A DNA stretch of 64,000 bases, taken from assembly GCF_014268455.2 (NCBI RefSeq), contig NZ_CP077085.1, positions 1,054,001 through 1,118,000 on the forward strand. Direction: 5' to 3'. The notes beneath the pieces were generated by a model, which searched no databases, was not told the DNA's origin, and saw nothing but the letters and a program-made list of their open reading frames with translations. The position numbers and the translations under genes are program-made. Position 1 is the first letter of the stretch. Each line of letters begins with the position of its first letter. The stretch is from Pseudomonas shahriarae. Lineage in GTDB: Bacteria; Pseudomonadota; Gammaproteobacteria; Pseudomonadales; Pseudomonadaceae. This document shows positions 39,651 to 50,556 of this stretch, piece by piece.

Positions 39651-41315
39651 TCAACCGCGGTGACGACCACGGAAGTAGTTGATCAAGCCTTGGGTCGAGG
39701 CATCGTCGGCCAAGGTTTCCTCGGCGCCCGTCAGGCGGTTGTAGACGCCCTTGCCCAGTTCCTTGCCCAGCTCCACGCCCCATTGGTCAAAGGCGTTGAT
39801 GCCCCAGATGACGCTTTGTACGAATACTTTGTGTTCATACATCGCCACCAGCGCGCCCAGACGGCGCGGGCTGATCCGCTCCACCACCAGGGTGTTGCTC
39901 GGGCGGTTGCCCGGGATCACCTTGTGCGGCGCCAGCTTTTGTATTTCGTCTTCGGCCATGCCTTTGTCACGCAACTCTGCTTCGGCTTCGCTGCGGGTTT
40001 TGCCGAGCATCAGCGCCTGGCTCTGGGACAGGCAGTTGGCATACAGCCACTGATGGTGGTCGGAGACCGGGTTGAAGCTGACGATCGGCACAATGAAGTC
40101 GGCCGGGATCAACTGGGTGCCCTGGTGCAGCAACTGGTGGTACGCGTGCTGACCGTTGCAGCCCACGCCGCCCCAGATAACCGGGCCAGTATCGGTGGAA
40201 ACCGGCGTGCCGTCCTGGCGTACGCTCTTGCCGTTGGATTCCATGTCCAACTGTTGCAAGTGCTTGGTGATGTTACGCAGGTAGTGGTCGTACGGCAGGA
40301 TCGCGTGGCTCTGGGCGCCCCAGAAGTTGCCGTACCACACACCCAGCAGGCCCAGCAGCACCGGCATGTTTGCCTCGAACGGCGCGGTCTGGAAGTGCTG
40401 GTCCATGGTGTAGGCACCCGACAGCAGTTCCTTGAAGTTGGACATGCCAATGGCCAGGGCGATTGGCAAGCCGATGGCCGACCACAACGAGTAACGGCCG
40501 CCGACCCAATCCCACATCGGGAAGATGTTCTCTTCACGGATACCGAAGGCCACGGCCGCCGCGTTGTTGCTCGACACGGCGATAAAGTGGCGATACAGCT
40601 CGGCTTCCGAGCCACCCTGGGCCAGGTACCAGGCGCGGGCGGCCTGGGCGTTTTTCAGGGTTTCCAGGGTGTTGAAGGACTTCGACGAGACGATAAACAG
40701 CGTGGTCTCGGCGCGCAGCTTCTGGGTTAGCTCGTGGAATTCACTGCCATCGATATTCGCCAGGTAGTGGCAGCGCACGCCTTTATGGGCGTAGGACAAC
40801 AGTGCCTCGGAGACCAGCTCTGGGCCGAGGAACGAACCGCCGATGCCGATGTTGACCACGTCGGTGATCGGCTTCTCGGTGTAGCCACGCCACAGGCCGT
40901 CATGGATGCGGCCCACCAGGTCGGTGATCTGGTTCAGCACCTTGTGCACGTCGGGCATGATATTGGTGCCGTTGACCGACAACTTGTCGCCCACCGGGCG
41001 GCGCAGTGCGGTGTGCAGCGCCGGACGACCTTCCGAAGAGTTGACCGGCTCGCCATCGAACAGCGCCTTGATTGCGCTTTTGAGATCGACTTCGTTGGCC
41101 AGGCCCACCAGCAGGTCGCGGGTTTCAGGGGTAATCAGGTTTTTCGAGTAATCGAGGAAAAGTCCGCAGCTGCTCAACGTGAACTGGGTAAAGCGCTGGG
41201 GATCGGCATTAAACGCTTCGCGCATGCTGAAATCCTGCATGGCTTGGCGATGTTGATTGAGCGCTTGCCAGGCGGGCAGAGCGGTAACGTCATGAGGGGT
41301 GCGGTAATACGCCAT
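39651..41315 (-). CDS. pgi: Glucose-6-phosphate isomerase
   Basis: 554 residues, normal family length. Two SIS-type domains with [31 protein letters not shown] and [23 protein letters not shown] (the PGI signature). It interconverts G6P and F6P, in Pseudomonas mainly gluconeogenic or Entner-Doudoroff recycling. Start [16 protein letters not shown] at 41315. Confidence 0.98.
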   Translation of the reverse strand: MAYYRTPHDVTALPAWQALNQHRQAMQDFSMREAFNADPQRFTQFTLSSCGLFLDYSKNLITPETRDLLVGLANEVDLKSAIKALFDGEPVNSSEGRPALHTALRRPVGDKLSVNGTNIMPDVHKVLNQITDLVGRIHDGLWRGYTEKPITDVVNIGIGGSFLGPELVSEALLSYAHKGVRCHYLANIDGSEFHELTQKLRAETTLFIVSSKSFNTLETLKNAQAARAWYLAQGGSEAELYRHFIAVSSNNAAAVAFGIREENIFPMWDWVGGRYSLWSAIGLPIALAIGMSNFKELLSGAYTMDQHFQTAPFEANMPVLLGLLGVWYGNFWGAQSHAILPYDHYLRNITKHLQQLDMESNGKSVRQDGTPVSTDTGPVIWGGVGCNGQHAYHQLLHQGTQLIPADFIVPIVSFNPVSDHHQWLYANCLSQSQALMLGKTRSEAEAELRDKGMAEDEIQKLAPHKVIPGNRPSNTLVVERISPRRLGALVAMYEHKVFVQSVIWGINAFDQWGVELGKELGKGVYNRLTGAEETLADDASTQGLINYFRGRHRG

Positions 41316-41632
41316 CGCTGCGGGTTTCCTTTTTATTACTGGGACTGCTTTTAGGACACTTCTAAACCCGGAACATCCAGTTTTGTATCAAGGTTTGGGT
41401 TCCAGACAGCGCTAACTATAACGCCGGGCGATTACATTAAACCTAGCGTGTCGATATGTCTTGGCTTTGTCTGCGCGCAAGCCGGTACTTTTTTATACCG
41501 GGGCCTGGGAGGCGCTAAAAACTGAATGTGGGAGCGAGCTTGCCCGCGATGGTGCTGGGTCAGCGACAAATACATCGACTGACCGTCCGCCATCGAGGGC
41601 AAGCCCGCTCCCACATGGGGAGATTGCCAGGC
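41316..41632. other. pgi-panC gap (317 bp) holding a REPIN, no panD
   Basis: Contains a CCGGTA/TACCGG hairpin at about 41481-41501 in the pgi upstream area and a REPIN at 41527-41615. No aspartate decarboxylase (panD, about 126 codons) or visible remnant is present, although panD usually lies here in other pseudomonads. Confidence 0.75.
41527..41615. repeat. REPIN (two inverted REP elements)
   Basis: Two inverted 26-nt REP units, 41527-41552 and 41590-41615, each starting TGTGGGAGCG and ending CGATGG on its own strand, identical at 24 of 26 positions, separated by 37 bp. This is the head-to-head doublet form (REPIN) mobilised by RAYT transposases in the P. fluorescens group. Confidence 0.9.
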
Positions 41633-42487
41633 TTAAGCGCTGAGGTTGAGGTGCAGGTTGTCGATCAACCGTGTTGCGCCCAGGTACGCGGCGACCAGGA
41701 TCACCACATCACGATCCTCGGCGGTTGCCGGACGCAGATGCTGGCCCTGGCAGACTTCCAGGTAGTCCATGCGCAGGCCGGCGGCCTCGATGTGCTGGAC
41801 CTGCTCGGCCCGCAGCTTGGCGAAGTCGCGGTCGCCGTTTTCAATGGCGGTGGCGATATGACGGAGGCTGCGGTACAGCACCGGGGCGATGGCGCGCTGT
41901 TCTTCAGTCAGGTAACCGTTGCGCGAGGACAGCGCCAGGCCGTCCTCGGCGCGCACGGTGGGCTCGCCAATGATCTGGATCGGCATGTTCAGGTCGCGCA
42001 CCATGGCGCGGATCACCGCCAGTTGCTGGTAGTCCTTTTGCCCGAACACCGCCAGGTCGGGCTGGGCCATGTTGAACAGTTTGCTCACCACCGTCGCCAC
42101 GCCCTCGAAGTGACCCGGGCGGCTGGCGCCGCACAGGCCTTCGGACAGTTGCGGCACGCTGACCCGGGTCTGCACCGTCATGCCGTCGGGGTACATCTCG
42201 TCGACGGTGGGGGCGAACAGCAGGTTGCAGCCCGCCACCAGCAGCTTTTCCTGGTCGGCGGCCAGAGTGCGCGGGTACTTGTCCAGGTCTTCACCGGCGC
42301 CAAACTGCAGTGGGTTGACGAAAATGCTCGCCACCACGAAGTCGGCTTGTTCGGCGGCGCGTGTCACCAGCGTAGCGTGGCCGGCATGCAGGTTGCCCAT
42401 GGTCGGCACGAAGCCAATGCGCTTGCCGGCGTTACGCGCGTGAGTGACGGCGGCCCGCAGTTCGCGCAGGGTTTTTACGGTGTTCAT
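41633..42487 (-). CDS. panC: Pantothenate synthetase
   Basis: 284 residues. It condenses pantoate and beta-alanine with ATP. HIGH-type loop [16 protein letters not shown] at 27-42 and KMSKS-like ALSSRNGYL. It overlaps panB by 4 bp (ATGA), so panB-panC is an operon. Confidence 0.98.
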   Translation of the reverse strand: MNTVKTLRELRAAVTHARNAGKRIGFVPTMGNLHAGHATLVTRAAEQADFVVASIFVNPLQFGAGEDLDKYPRTLAADQEKLLVAGCNLLFAPTVDEMYPDGMTVQTRVSVPQLSEGLCGASRPGHFEGVATVVSKLFNMAQPDLAVFGQKDYQQLAVIRAMVRDLNMPIQIIGEPTVRAEDGLALSSRNGYLTEEQRAIAPVLYRSLRHIATAIENGDRDFAKLRAEQVQHIEAAGLRMDYLEVCQGQHLRPATAEDRDVVILVAAYLGATRLIDNLHLNLSA

Positions 42488-43284
42488 GCAGAGAATCCGT
42501 GTTCGAGGCCAGGGAAGGTAACGGCTTTGACTTCAGCCACATAGGCGCTCAGCGCGGCCTGGATGTTGTCCTGGCCGGTCATGAAGTTCTTCACGAATTT
42601 GGGGGCGCGGCCGGTGAGGTTCAGGCCGAGCATGTCATGCAGCACCAGGACCTGGCCGTCGGTCGCGCTGCCGGCGCCAATGCCGATCACCGGGATTTTC
42701 ACCGCCTGGGTGATTTCTTCCGCCAGTTCGCTAGGCACGCACTCGAGCACAATCATTGCAGCGCCGGCCTGCTCCAGGGCGATGGCGTCGGCCCGCATCT
42801 GCCGGGCTTGGGCTTCATTACGGCCCTGGACCTTGTAGCCACCCAGGATATTGACGGACTGTGGCGTGAGGCCCATGTGTGCGCATACCGGAACGCCGCG
42901 TTCAGCCAACAATCGGATCGACTCGGCAAGCCACAAGGCACCTTCGACCTTGATCATATGTGCCCCGGCCTGCATCAGCTTGCCGGCGTTCTGGAAGGTC
43001 TGCTCAAGCGTTGCGTACGCCATGAACGGCAGGTCGGCGATGATAAAGGCGCCTTCGTTACCGCGCTTGACGCTGGCGGTGTGGTAGGCAAGTTCATCGG
43101 TGGTGACGGGGAGGGTGCTGTCATTCCCTTGAAGAACCATGCCCAGGGAGTCGCCCACCAGTAACACCTCGACCCCGGCCTGGCAGCAAGCCTGGGCGAA
43201 CGTGGCGTCATAGCAGGTCAGCATGGTGATTTTTTCACCCTTGAGTTTGAGGCTCTGCAAGGTGGTCAGGGTAATGTCTGGCAT
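42484..43284 (-). CDS. panB: 3-methyl-2-oxobutanoate hydroxymethyltransferase
   Basis: 266 residues. First committed step of pantothenate synthesis, forming ketopantoate. Barrel motifs [24 protein letters not shown] (metal-binding Asp) and [10 protein letters not shown]. First gene of the panBC unit; the upstream region to folK carries four GTAACA hexamers and a promoter-like sequence. Confidence 0.98.
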   Translation of the reverse strand: MPDITLTTLQSLKLKGEKITMLTCYDATFAQACCQAGVEVLLVGDSLGMVLQGNDSTLPVTTDELAYHTASVKRGNEGAFIIADLPFMAYATLEQTFQNAGKLMQAGAHMIKVEGALWLAESIRLLAERGVPVCAHMGLTPQSVNILGGYKVQGRNEAQARQMRADAIALEQAGAAMIVLECVPSELAEEITQAVKIPVIGIGAGSATDGQVLVLHDMLGLNLTGRAPKFVKNFMTGQDNIQAALSAYVAEVKAVTFPGLEHGFSA

Positions 43285-43429
43285 GAAAAGGGTCCTCGTT
43301 CAGGCGCTTGGAAACAGCGAGTAACGCGCGTGAGTCTTCGTTTATACAGGCGCACTTTCTTCAGAGCAGTGCTTATAAGGCCTGGATTGCGCCCTTCAGC
43401 GCCGGGTTGGCGGCAGCGGGACGCCTATA

Positions 43430-43502
43430 GTCGTGAGGAGGACTCTGGAAGTCAATTGGATGTGTTACCGCATTGTTACGAGCGGGGTGTTACCGCTGTT
43501 AC
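43430..43502 (-). promoter_or_regulatory. Putative panB promoter with four GTAACA hexamers
   Basis: On the minus strand four GTAACA copies (43497-43502, 43488-43493, 43474-43479, 43463-43468) run just upstream of TTGACT (about 43450-43455) and ACTATA (about 43426-43431). The hexamer equals the CbrB-type half-site seen before crcZ, but here copies are direct, not inverted, and no sigma-54 promoter is visible. Confidence 0.4.
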
Positions 43503-43556
43503 TGATGCGATTCAGCAGGTAAAAGGCGTGCTCGGCCAGCGCCCACAGGGCTTGAG

Positions 43557-44042
43557 TCAAGCAGGAGGCAGGCGTTCCAGGCCGACGAATGGGCATTGAT
43601 CGAGCAGATCACTGAGTAGGCGGCCGTCAGGCAGTTGCAAAGTGGCCGGTGCCAGTTCGGCAAGTGGATACAACACAAAAGCCCTTAGATGCATCTGGTA
43701 ATGAGGCACCTTGAGGCGCGGCTCATCAATCAGGCGATCGCCAAACAGCAGGATATCCAGGTCCAGGGTGCGCGGGCCCCAGCGCTCAAGGCGTTCGCGG
43801 CCCTGGTCGTTCTCGATGGCTTGCAGCGCATCCAGCAGTTCCAGTGGCGCGAGGGTACTGTCCAGCGCCGCCACCGCATTGGTATAGCGGGGCTGGCCGG
43901 GAAGCAGGGAATCACTTTGGTAGAAGGCAGAAACACCGACGAATGTGGTGTTCGGCAACTGCGCCAACGCCTCGATGGCGTTGCGCAATTGCTGTTGCGG
44001 GGCAGCGAGGTTGCTGCCCATACCGATGTAGATACGCTCCAC
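43557..44042 (-). CDS. folK: 6-hydroxymethyl-dihydropterin pyrophosphokinase
   Basis: 161 residues. Transfers pyrophosphate to hydroxymethyl-dihydropterin in folate synthesis, the step before FolP (also in this window). Signature RWGPRTLDLDILLFGD; N-terminal YIGMGSNLAAPQQQL. It is 5 bp after pcnB and shares its transcript. Confidence 0.97.
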   Translation of the reverse strand: MERIYIGMGSNLAAPQQQLRNAIEALAQLPNTTFVGVSAFYQSDSLLPGQPRYTNAVAALDSTLAPLELLDALQAIENDQGRERLERWGPRTLDLDILLFGDRLIDEPRLKVPHYQMHLRAFVLYPLAELAPATLQLPDGRLLSDLLDQCPFVGLERLPPA

Positions 44043-44047
44043 GGTGC

Positions 44048-45445
44048 TTATTCGCCAGAGGTATCGGCGGCACTGCGCTTGCGTTTGCTACCGCTGCTGC
44101 GGCGGCGCTTTTTCGGGCCGTCGCCAGTGGGTTCGCCTTTGCTGCTCAGTTCACGAATCATCTCGCGACGTTCGCTGTCATTGGCGTCCTGGTAGTCGGT
44201 CCACCATTCGCCCAGGCCATCAGTCTGCTCGCCGGCGCTTTCACGCAGCAGCAGGAAGTCATAGCCGGCACGGAAGCGCGGGTTGTCCAGCAGCAGGTCG
44301 GCACGTTTGCCACTGCGCCGTGGCAGGCGTTCCTGCATGTCCCAGATCTCGCGGATCGGCATGGTGAAACGCTTGGGGATTGCGATGCGCTGGCATTGCT
44401 CGGCGATCAACTCGTGCGCCGCTTCCTGCATCGCTGGAATCGGCGGCATGCCACGGTTCTGCAGGCGCAGCACGCGGGCGGGCAGTGCCGGCCAGAGCAG
44501 GGCGGCAAACAGGAACGCCGGGGTCACCGGTTTGTTCTGTTTGATCCGCAGGTCAGTGTTGATCAACGCTTCACTGATCAGCGTGTGGGTGTACGTGGGG
44601 TTGTGCTCCAGTGCATCGGCGCTGGTCGGGAACAGTGGGTCGAACAACTGCAGGTCCACCAGCATTTCGAAGGTGTCGGCGGCATGCCCGGAAAGGAACA
44701 GCTTGAGCACTTCCTCGAACAGGCGTGCCGAAGGGATTTCCCGCAGCATCGGCGCCAGCTCGCGAATCGGCGCGGCCGTATGTTTCTCGATGCCGAAGTT
44801 CAGCTTGGCGGCAAAGCGCACGGCCCGCAGCATGCGCACCGGGTCTTCCTGGTAGCGCTGCGTAGGGTCGCCGATCAGGCGGATCAGGTGGTTGCGAATA
44901 TCGTGTACGCCGTTGGCGTAATCGAGGATGCGCTCGCTGACCGGATCGTAATAGAGGGCATTGATGGTGAAGTCGCGGCGTTGCGCGTCTTCTTCCAGGG
45001 TGCCGTACACATTGTCCCGCAGGATGCGTCCGCTTTCGTTGCGGGAAGACTGGTTGCTGTCTTCCTCTTCATCGTTTTGCGGGTGGCCTGCTCGGAAGGT
45101 GGCGACCTCGATGATCTCGCGACCAAAGTGGATATGCACCAACTTGAAGCGCCGACCGATGATCCGCGCGTTGCGAAACTCGGCGCGCACTTGTTCAGGC
45201 GTGGCGCTGGTGGCGACGTCGAAATCCTTGGGAGTGATGTTGAGCAACATGTCGCGCACACAACCACCGACCAGGTAGGCCTGGTAGCCAGCGTTCTGCA
45301 GGCGTTCGACGATGTTCACCGCATAACGGCTGAACTGGGCGCGCTGCAGCGAATGTTGATTGCTGTTGAGCACTTCAGGCGTGCTGCGAATGTGTTGCGT
45401 ACGACGCAAGGGGGAACGGAATGACTGGAACAACTTCTTCAGCAT
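44048..45445 (-). CDS. pcnB: Poly(A) polymerase I PcnB
   Basis: 465 residues. Class II nucleotidyltransferase head (AYLVGGCVRDMLL, KDFDVATSATPEQ), RNA-binding neck and body, and a very basic C-terminal tail (KKRRRSSGSKRKR). Adds poly(A) to RNA 3' ends and promotes decay with PNPase. A GTG three codons upstream (45454) is possible, but the ATG at 45445 yields the conserved MLKKLFQSFRSPLRR start. pcnB-folK is an operon. Confidence 0.96.
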   Translation of the reverse strand: MLKKLFQSFRSPLRRTQHIRSTPEVLNSNQHSLQRAQFSRYAVNIVERLQNAGYQAYLVGGCVRDMLLNITPKDFDVATSATPEQVRAEFRNARIIGRRFKLVHIHFGREIIEVATFRAGHPQNDEEEDSNQSSRNESGRILRDNVYGTLEEDAQRRDFTINALYYDPVSERILDYANGVHDIRNHLIRLIGDPTQRYQEDPVRMLRAVRFAAKLNFGIEKHTAAPIRELAPMLREIPSARLFEEVLKLFLSGHAADTFEMLVDLQLFDPLFPTSADALEHNPTYTHTLISEALINTDLRIKQNKPVTPAFLFAALLWPALPARVLRLQNRGMPPIPAMQEAAHELIAEQCQRIAIPKRFTMPIREIWDMQERLPRRSGKRADLLLDNPRFRAGYDFLLLRESAGEQTDGLGEWWTDYQDANDSERREMIRELSSKGEPTGDGPKKRRRSSGSKRKRSAADTSGE

Positions 45446-45596
45446 GGGATGCACTGTTTGAAGGAATGTTCGGCCATAACGAAGAATGACCGCATGATGG
45501 GCCGGGATTCTAGCATTTAGTCAGGGGATGGTGTAGGAACTAGCTGCAAGCGTTGAGCCAGATGCTTAAATAAGCCGGTGTGGCGCTCAAATCGCA

Positions 45597-45966
45597 GAAA
45601 CTACAAGGGGAGCCGAAGCTCCCCCAGAAAGTAGTTGCGTGCTCTATTTTTATTATTGGTTTCGGGCTTCTTGTTTTTGTTGATCGCCCTCGCCATGAGA
45701 TTTGACCTTCATGACACTCCCAATCGGGAGTCAAGAGCAAACGGATTGCTTTGGTCGCTGTGTTGCGATGATCAATGATCCAACCAGTTCAGGCTCTGCC
45801 TTAGGGCAGTTTTTGTTGTTCTCGGCCTGGTTGCGGGGCAAGCCCCAAATGCAACGCCTCTCCAAAAGAATCAGTTAGCTGCGCCTCCGCCGTGTTGTTT
45901 TTATTGTGCGTGAGTCGATTCGTCTTATTTTTATTGTGTGTGTACGGTGCTTTTTATTGTTCTTGT
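45597..45966 (-). ncRNA. crcZ: CrcZ small RNA (Crc/Hfq decoy)
   Basis: A 370-nt transcript predicted from a sigma-54 promoter at its 5' end and a GGGGAGC-ttcg-GCTCCCC hairpin (45607-45624) at its 3' end, directly downstream of cbrB as in other pseudomonads. It carries at least six A-rich clusters that contain AANAANAA motifs: 45954-45961 (AACAATAA), 45928-45935, 45895-45902, 45813-45820 (AACAACAA), 45668-45681, 45650-45657 (AATAATAA). CrcZ sequesters Hfq and so relieves carbon catabolite repression. No protein-coding ORF is credible here. A REP-like GGGGCTTGCCCC lies inside it. Confidence 0.92.
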
Positions 45967-45977
45967 ACTAAGCATAT

Positions 45978-45993
45978 AGCAGGGTGCGTGCCA
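45978..45993 (-). promoter_or_regulatory. Sigma-54 promoter of crcZ
   Basis: Minus strand TGGCACGCACCCTGCT: perfect -24 TGGCACG and -12 TGC with correct spacing. Start predicted near 45966. Confidence 0.92.
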
Positions 45994-46052
45994 ACTTTTG
46001 CGAGCCCCAGCAAAATCAGGGGGTTGGCCGGGTTTTGGGTGTTTGGAGGACG

Positions 46053-46093
46053 AAAAAAAGCCGGGGCTTCGTTACCGTAAGCCCCGGCTTTTT
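46053..46093. terminator. Terminator between cbrB and crcZ
   Basis: AAGCCGGGGCTT with a 9-nt loop and AAGCCCCGGCTT, flanked by A-run and T-run on the two sides; stops cbrB transcription 65 bp after its stop codon. A GTTAC half-site lies in the loop. Confidence 0.9.
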
Positions 46094-46141
46094 GTTACGT
46101 GAATATCTGAGGTAACAGTTTTTTCACGTTTGGGGTGTTAC
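46093..46141 (-). promoter_or_regulatory. CbrB-type upstream activator sites of crcZ
   Basis: TGTTAC-N13-GTAACA at 46093-46117 plus a further TGTTAC at 46136-46141, 125-175 bp upstream of the crcZ start. TGTTAC/GTAACA pairs are the reported CbrB recognition pattern. They lie between the cbrB stop codon and terminator, so the control region of crcZ overlaps the 3' end of cbrB's transcript. Confidence 0.8.
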
Positions 46142-46157
46142 CCAATGTGAGTTGACC

Positions 46158-47585
46158 TCAGCTTTCGCTGGCAACCCCGGTCTTGCGCCGTGGAATGCCC
46201 AGGCGCTGGCGCCGTTCCCACAGGCACTTGCGGCTGACGCCCAGTTTGCGCGCCAGTTCGGTCTCGGTCATATGGTCCTGGTGCTCCAGGACGAAGTGCT
46301 GGAAGTAGTCTTCCAGGGACAAGTCTTCCGTAGGCTCATGGCTGGTGTTACTGCCGCCCTGTTGTGGTGCCAGGCCAATGAAGTCGTCATCGTCCAGGTC
46401 ACTCAGTTCGATATCAATGCCCAGCAGCTCGGCGGAGATCTGCGGGCTCTCCGAAAGAATCACAGCCCGCTCCACGGCGTTTTCCAGCTCGCGCACGTTA
46501 CCTGGCCACGAATAGTGGCGGATAGCTTGCTCGGCGTCGGCCGCAAACGTCAGGTCGGTACGGTTGACGCGCGCGCTCTGGCGCAACAGGAATGCATTGG
46601 CAATCTCGTTGACGTCGGCACCGCGTTCGCGCAGGGCCGGCAGCTTGAGGGCGATTACGTGCAGGCGGTAATACAGGTCTTCGCGGAACTGGCCGATTTT
46701 CGCCAGGCTCTTCAGGTCCCGGTGAGTCGCGGCGATCAGGCGCACATCGACTTTTTGTGACTGCACCGAGCCGACCCGGCGAATCTCGCCTTCCTGCAAT
46801 ACGCGCAGCAGGCGTGCCTGGGCTTCCAGGGGCAGCTCACCGATTTCGTCGAGGAACAGCGTGCCGCCGTCCGCCGCTTCCACCAAGCCGGCGCGTCCGG
46901 CGCTGGCGCCGGTAAAGGCACCTTTCTCGTGGCCGAACAGTTCGGATTCGATCAAGGATTCGGGGATTGCCGCGCAGTTCACCGAGATCATCGGGGCCTT
47001 GGCGCGCTTGGACAGGTTGTGCAGGGCGCGGGCCACCAGCTCTTTGCCGGTGCCGGACTCGCCCTGGATCAGGACATTGGAGTCCGTGGGCGCAACCTTG
47101 CGGATCTTGACGTACAGGTCCTGCATGGGCGGGCAGGAGCCGATGATGCCGATTTCGCCATTGCTGTTGTCGACCCCGGGTTTGTCGCTGGCGGCCTTGC
47201 CGGCCGGCCGTTCCGCCGGGGCACTGTTGGTGGACTGGCGGTCACGCAGGATGCGCGCCACGGCCTGGAGCATTTCGTCGTGGTCGAAGGGCTTGGCGAT
47301 GTAGTCCACCGCGCCCATCTTCATGGAGTCTACGGCCGAGCGCAGGCTGGCATAGCTGGTCATGATCAGCACCGGCGTGCCCTGGCCCAGCTTGATCAGT
47401 TCGGTACCGGGCGCGCCAGGCAGGCGCAGGTCACTGACAATCAGGTCGAATGTGGGAATGCTGAAACGCTCTTGGGCTTCCTGCACCGAGCCGGCTTCGC
47501 TGACCTGGTACTGATTACGTTCAAGCAGGCGACGCAAGGCAGAGCGGATAATGGTTTCGTCTTCGACGATCAAAATGTGCGGCAT
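46158..47585 (-). CDS. cbrB: Sigma-54 response regulator CbrB
   Basis: 475 residues, NtrC family: receiver domain (phospho-acceptor Asp in [10 protein letters not shown] near 52), AAA+ domain with GESGTGKE and the sigma-54 contact loop GAFTGA, and a Fis-type HTH ([23 protein letters not shown]) at the end. With CbrA it controls carbon/nitrogen balance, mainly by switching on crcZ. It lies 22 bp after cbrA. Confidence 0.97.
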   Translation of the reverse strand: MPHILIVEDETIIRSALRRLLERNQYQVSEAGSVQEAQERFSIPTFDLIVSDLRLPGAPGTELIKLGQGTPVLIMTSYASLRSAVDSMKMGAVDYIAKPFDHDEMLQAVARILRDRQSTNSAPAERPAGKAASDKPGVDNSNGEIGIIGSCPPMQDLYVKIRKVAPTDSNVLIQGESGTGKELVARALHNLSKRAKAPMISVNCAAIPESLIESELFGHEKGAFTGASAGRAGLVEAADGGTLFLDEIGELPLEAQARLLRVLQEGEIRRVGSVQSQKVDVRLIAATHRDLKSLAKIGQFREDLYYRLHVIALKLPALRERGADVNEIANAFLLRQSARVNRTDLTFAADAEQAIRHYSWPGNVRELENAVERAVILSESPQISAELLGIDIELSDLDDDDFIGLAPQQGGSNTSHEPTEDLSLEDYFQHFVLEHQDHMTETELARKLGVSRKCLWERRQRLGIPRRKTGVASES

Positions 47586-47607
47586 TGATTCAATTCTCTC
47601 GACGGTC

Positions 47608-50556
47608 TCAGTTCACAGCGGACGTCGCTTCGACATGACGCGGCAAGGTCACCCGAATACGGGTGCCGCGTTGGCTTTCGGTGTCAGCCGGGCTGTCGAT
47701 GGTGATTTGTCCATAATGCTCTTCAACGATGGAATAGACCAGTGCAAGGCCCAGACCGGTACCTTCACCAGGATCCTTGGTGGTGAAGAAGGGTTCGAAC
47801 AATCGGTCCATGATGTTCTGTGGAATACCGCTGCCTTCGTCTTCGACGATCAGGTCTACCGTGTGCTCGTAAGCCTCGCTCTTGACCCTTACCGCACTGC
47901 CGGCGGGTGTCGCGTCGCGGGCATTGGACAGCAGGTTGATCAGCACCTGGGCCAGGCGTTGTGAGTCGCCGACCACCCAGTGTTCCGGATCGCACAAGTT
48001 ATAGAACTGTACTTCGAAATTACGCCGGTTCAAGGCCAGCAGCCCAATAGCATCCTGGGCGACTTCGGCCAGGCACACCGCTTCATCGTGATTCTGGTGG
48101 CCGCCGGCATGGGCGAAGCTCATCAGCGATTGCACGATGCGCGAGACGCGTTTGGTCTGCTCGAGGATCTGCCCGCTGATTTCGGTGATTTCGTCGTCTT
48201 CTTCGCGCTCCTCGCGCAGGTTCTGCGCCAGGCAGGCGATACCGGTGATCGGATTGCCGATCTCGTGGGCCACGCCTGCCGCCAGGCGCCCGATACTGGC
48301 CAGGCGCTCGGAATGCACCAGCTTGTCTTCGAGCATCTGGGTTTCAGTGAGATCCTCGACCAGCAATACCAAGCCACTGTTGCCTGGGGCCAGGGGTTCG
48401 TCGATGGCCGCTTTGTGCAGGTTCAGCCAGCGGGTCTGGCCATCCAGGGCCAGGTGCTGTTTGTGCAAGTGTTCGTCGGGCAGGTTGATAAAGCCCTGCA
48501 GCAACTCGCGCCAGGGATCGCCGATGGTGGTCAGGCGCGAGCCGACCACGCGCTGGGCGGCGATGCCGGTCAGCTCTTCCATGGCCTTGTTCCACATCAG
48601 GATCTCCTGGTCCTTGGCCAGGGAGCACACGCCCATGGGCAGTTCCTGCAGGGTCTGGCGGTGGTAGCGGCGCAGGGCATCGAGTTCGGCGGCAAGGCCG
48701 GTGAGGCGTGAGTGGTAGTCTTCCAGCCGGCTCTCGATAAAGTGGATATCTTCAGTTACATAGTTTTCGCCGCCGGCCTTGTAGGGCAGGAAGGTCTCGA
48801 CCATGTCCTGGGACACGCTGGGGCCCATCAACCCGGACAGGTTGGCCTCGATGCGGTCGCGCAGGCGGCGCAGGGCATAGGGGCGGCGCTCGTCGAAAGG
48901 CAGGTACAGATCGCGCAGTGCCTGTTCCACTTCCTTTTGTGCAGCCTTGGCGCCCAGGGGCTTGGCCAGTTGCGTGGCGAATTCCTGGGGCGAGGCGGCA
49001 TGCAGTTCGCGGCGTTGCGGGCGGCGTACGTTATCCACCGCGCAGGCTTCGGCCGCACTGGTTTCTTCGGGGCTGGCGTTGGTGAACAGGGAGATCAGGG
49101 TGAACATCAGTACGTTGGCCGCCAGCGAGGCGATGGCTGCCATGTGCCAACTGGTGTCATCCAGCACGTAGATCATGTTCAGCAGCGGGATGTAGAAACC
49201 CTGCAGGTTGCCGACCAGTGGTAGCAGCATGGTCACCAGCCACACCAGGATCCCCGCCAGCAGCCCGGCGATAAATCCACGCCGATTGGCGGTTGGCCAG
49301 TACAGCACCGACAACACCCCCGGCAGGAACTGCAAGGTGGCGACGAAGGCCACAATGCCGAGGTTGGCCAGGTCTTGCTCGGCCGCCATCAGCAGGTAGA
49401 AGCCATAGCCGGCCATGATGATGGCCACGATCAGCGCGCGGCGTGTCCATTTCAGCCAGCGGTAGATATTGCCTTCGGCGGGCGGCTGATACAGCGGCAG
49501 CACCAGGTGGTTGAGGGCCATGCCCGACAGCGCCAGGGTGGTGACGATAATCAAGCCACTGGCCGCCGATAACCCACCGACATAGGCCAGCAGCGCCAGG
49601 GATTTACTGTTGGCGGCGATGCCGATGCCGAGGGTGAAGTATTCCGGGTTGGTGGTGGCCCCCAGTTTCAGCCCGGCCCAGAGGATCAGCGGCACCGCCA
49701 GGCTCATCAGCAACAGGAACAGGGGCAGGCCCCAGCTGGCGCTGACCAGCGAACGCGGGTTGAGGTTCTCGGTGAAGGTCATGTGGTACATGTGCGGCAT
49801 GACGATGGCCGAGGCAAAGAACACCAGCAGCAACGTGCGCCAGGGGCCTTCCTGCAGCGGGGTGTGCAGGGCGGCGAGGGCGGTCTGGTTTTGCAGCAGC
49901 CACAGCTCAAGCTGTTGCGGGCCGTCGAACACCCCGTACAGCGCGTACAAGCCCACGCCACCGATGGCGATCAGCTTGATCACCGACTCGAAGGCAATCG
50001 CAAACACCAGGCCTTCGTGTTTTTCCCGGGTGGCGATATGCCGCGAGCCGAAAAAAATCGTGAACAGGGTGATCAGCGCACAAAAGCTCAGGGCCACCCG
50101 ATGTTGCACCGGCTCGTGGGTAAGAATACCGATGGAATCGGCCACTGCCTGGATCTGCAGGGCCAGCAGCGGCAGCACGCCGATCAGCATGAAGATCGTG
50201 GTCAGCGCGCCGGCCCAGGTGCTGCGAAAGCGGAAGGCAAACAGGTCAGCCAGCGACGACAGTTGGTAGGTGCGGGTGATTTTCAGGATCGGGTACAGCA
50301 GCACCGGCGCCAGCAGGAAGGCCCCGGATACCCCGAGGTAGCTGGAAAGAAACCCATAGCCATATTGGTAGGCCAGGCCCACCGTGCCATAGAACGCCCA
50401 AGCGCTGGCATAGACGCCCAGGGACAAGGTGTAGGTCAGCGGGTGGCGAATGATCGCCCGCGGGATCATCCCACGCTCACTGATCCAGGCCACCCCGAAC
50501 AGCGCGGCCAGGTAGGCGGCGCTGATCAGCAGCATCTGGGTCAGGCTAAAGCTCAT
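47608..50556 (-). CDS. cbrA: Sensor histidine kinase CbrA with SSS transporter domain
   Basis: 983 residues. The N-terminal half is a 12-13 TM sodium/solute symporter-like domain (about 1-500), followed by a STAC-like linker, a PAS domain ([22 protein letters not shown]), HisKA with the phospho-His in [13 protein letters not shown], and HATPase_c with [14 protein letters not shown] transporter-kinase fusion reported to take up histidine. A start two codons upstream (50562) is possible; [16 protein letters not shown] is the conserved start. It overlaps cbrX. Confidence 0.97.
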   Translation of the reverse strand: MSFSLTQMLLISAAYLAALFGVAWISERGMIPRAIIRHPLTYTLSLGVYASAWAFYGTVGLAYQYGYGFLSSYLGVSGAFLLAPVLLYPILKITRTYQLSSLADLFAFRFRSTWAGALTTIFMLIGVLPLLALQIQAVADSIGILTHEPVQHRVALSFCALITLFTIFFGSRHIATREKHEGLVFAIAFESVIKLIAIGGVGLYALYGVFDGPQQLELWLLQNQTALAALHTPLQEGPWRTLLLVFFASAIVMPHMYHMTFTENLNPRSLVSASWGLPLFLLLMSLAVPLILWAGLKLGATTNPEYFTLGIGIAANSKSLALLAYVGGLSAASGLIIVTTLALSGMALNHLVLPLYQPPAEGNIYRWLKWTRRALIVAIIMAGYGFYLLMAAEQDLANLGIVAFVATLQFLPGVLSVLYWPTANRRGFIAGLLAGILVWLVTMLLPLVGNLQGFYIPLLNMIYVLDDTSWHMAAIASLAANVLMFTLISLFTNASPEETSAAEACAVDNVRRPQRRELHAASPQEFATQLAKPLGAKAAQKEVEQALRDLYLPFDERRPYALRRLRDRIEANLSGLMGPSVSQDMVETFLPYKAGGENYVTEDIHFIESRLEDYHSRLTGLAAELDALRRYHRQTLQELPMGVCSLAKDQEILMWNKAMEELTGIAAQRVVGSRLTTIGDPWRELLQGFINLPDEHLHKQHLALDGQTRWLNLHKAAIDEPLAPGNSGLVLLVEDLTETQMLEDKLVHSERLASIGRLAAGVAHEIGNPITGIACLAQNLREEREEDDEITEISGQILEQTKRVSRIVQSLMSFAHAGGHQNHDEAVCLAEVAQDAIGLLALNRRNFEVQFYNLCDPEHWVVGDSQRLAQVLINLLSNARDATPAGSAVRVKSEAYEHTVDLIVEDEGSGIPQNIMDRLFEPFFTTKDPGEGTGLGLALVYSIVEEHYGQITIDSPADTESQRGTRIRVTLPRHVEATSAVN

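Noticed and set aside
45892..46080. Small plus-strand ORF in the crcZ region
   Set aside because: It is antisense to crcZ, is built of the A-rich/T-rich repeat blocks and has no ribosome-binding site.
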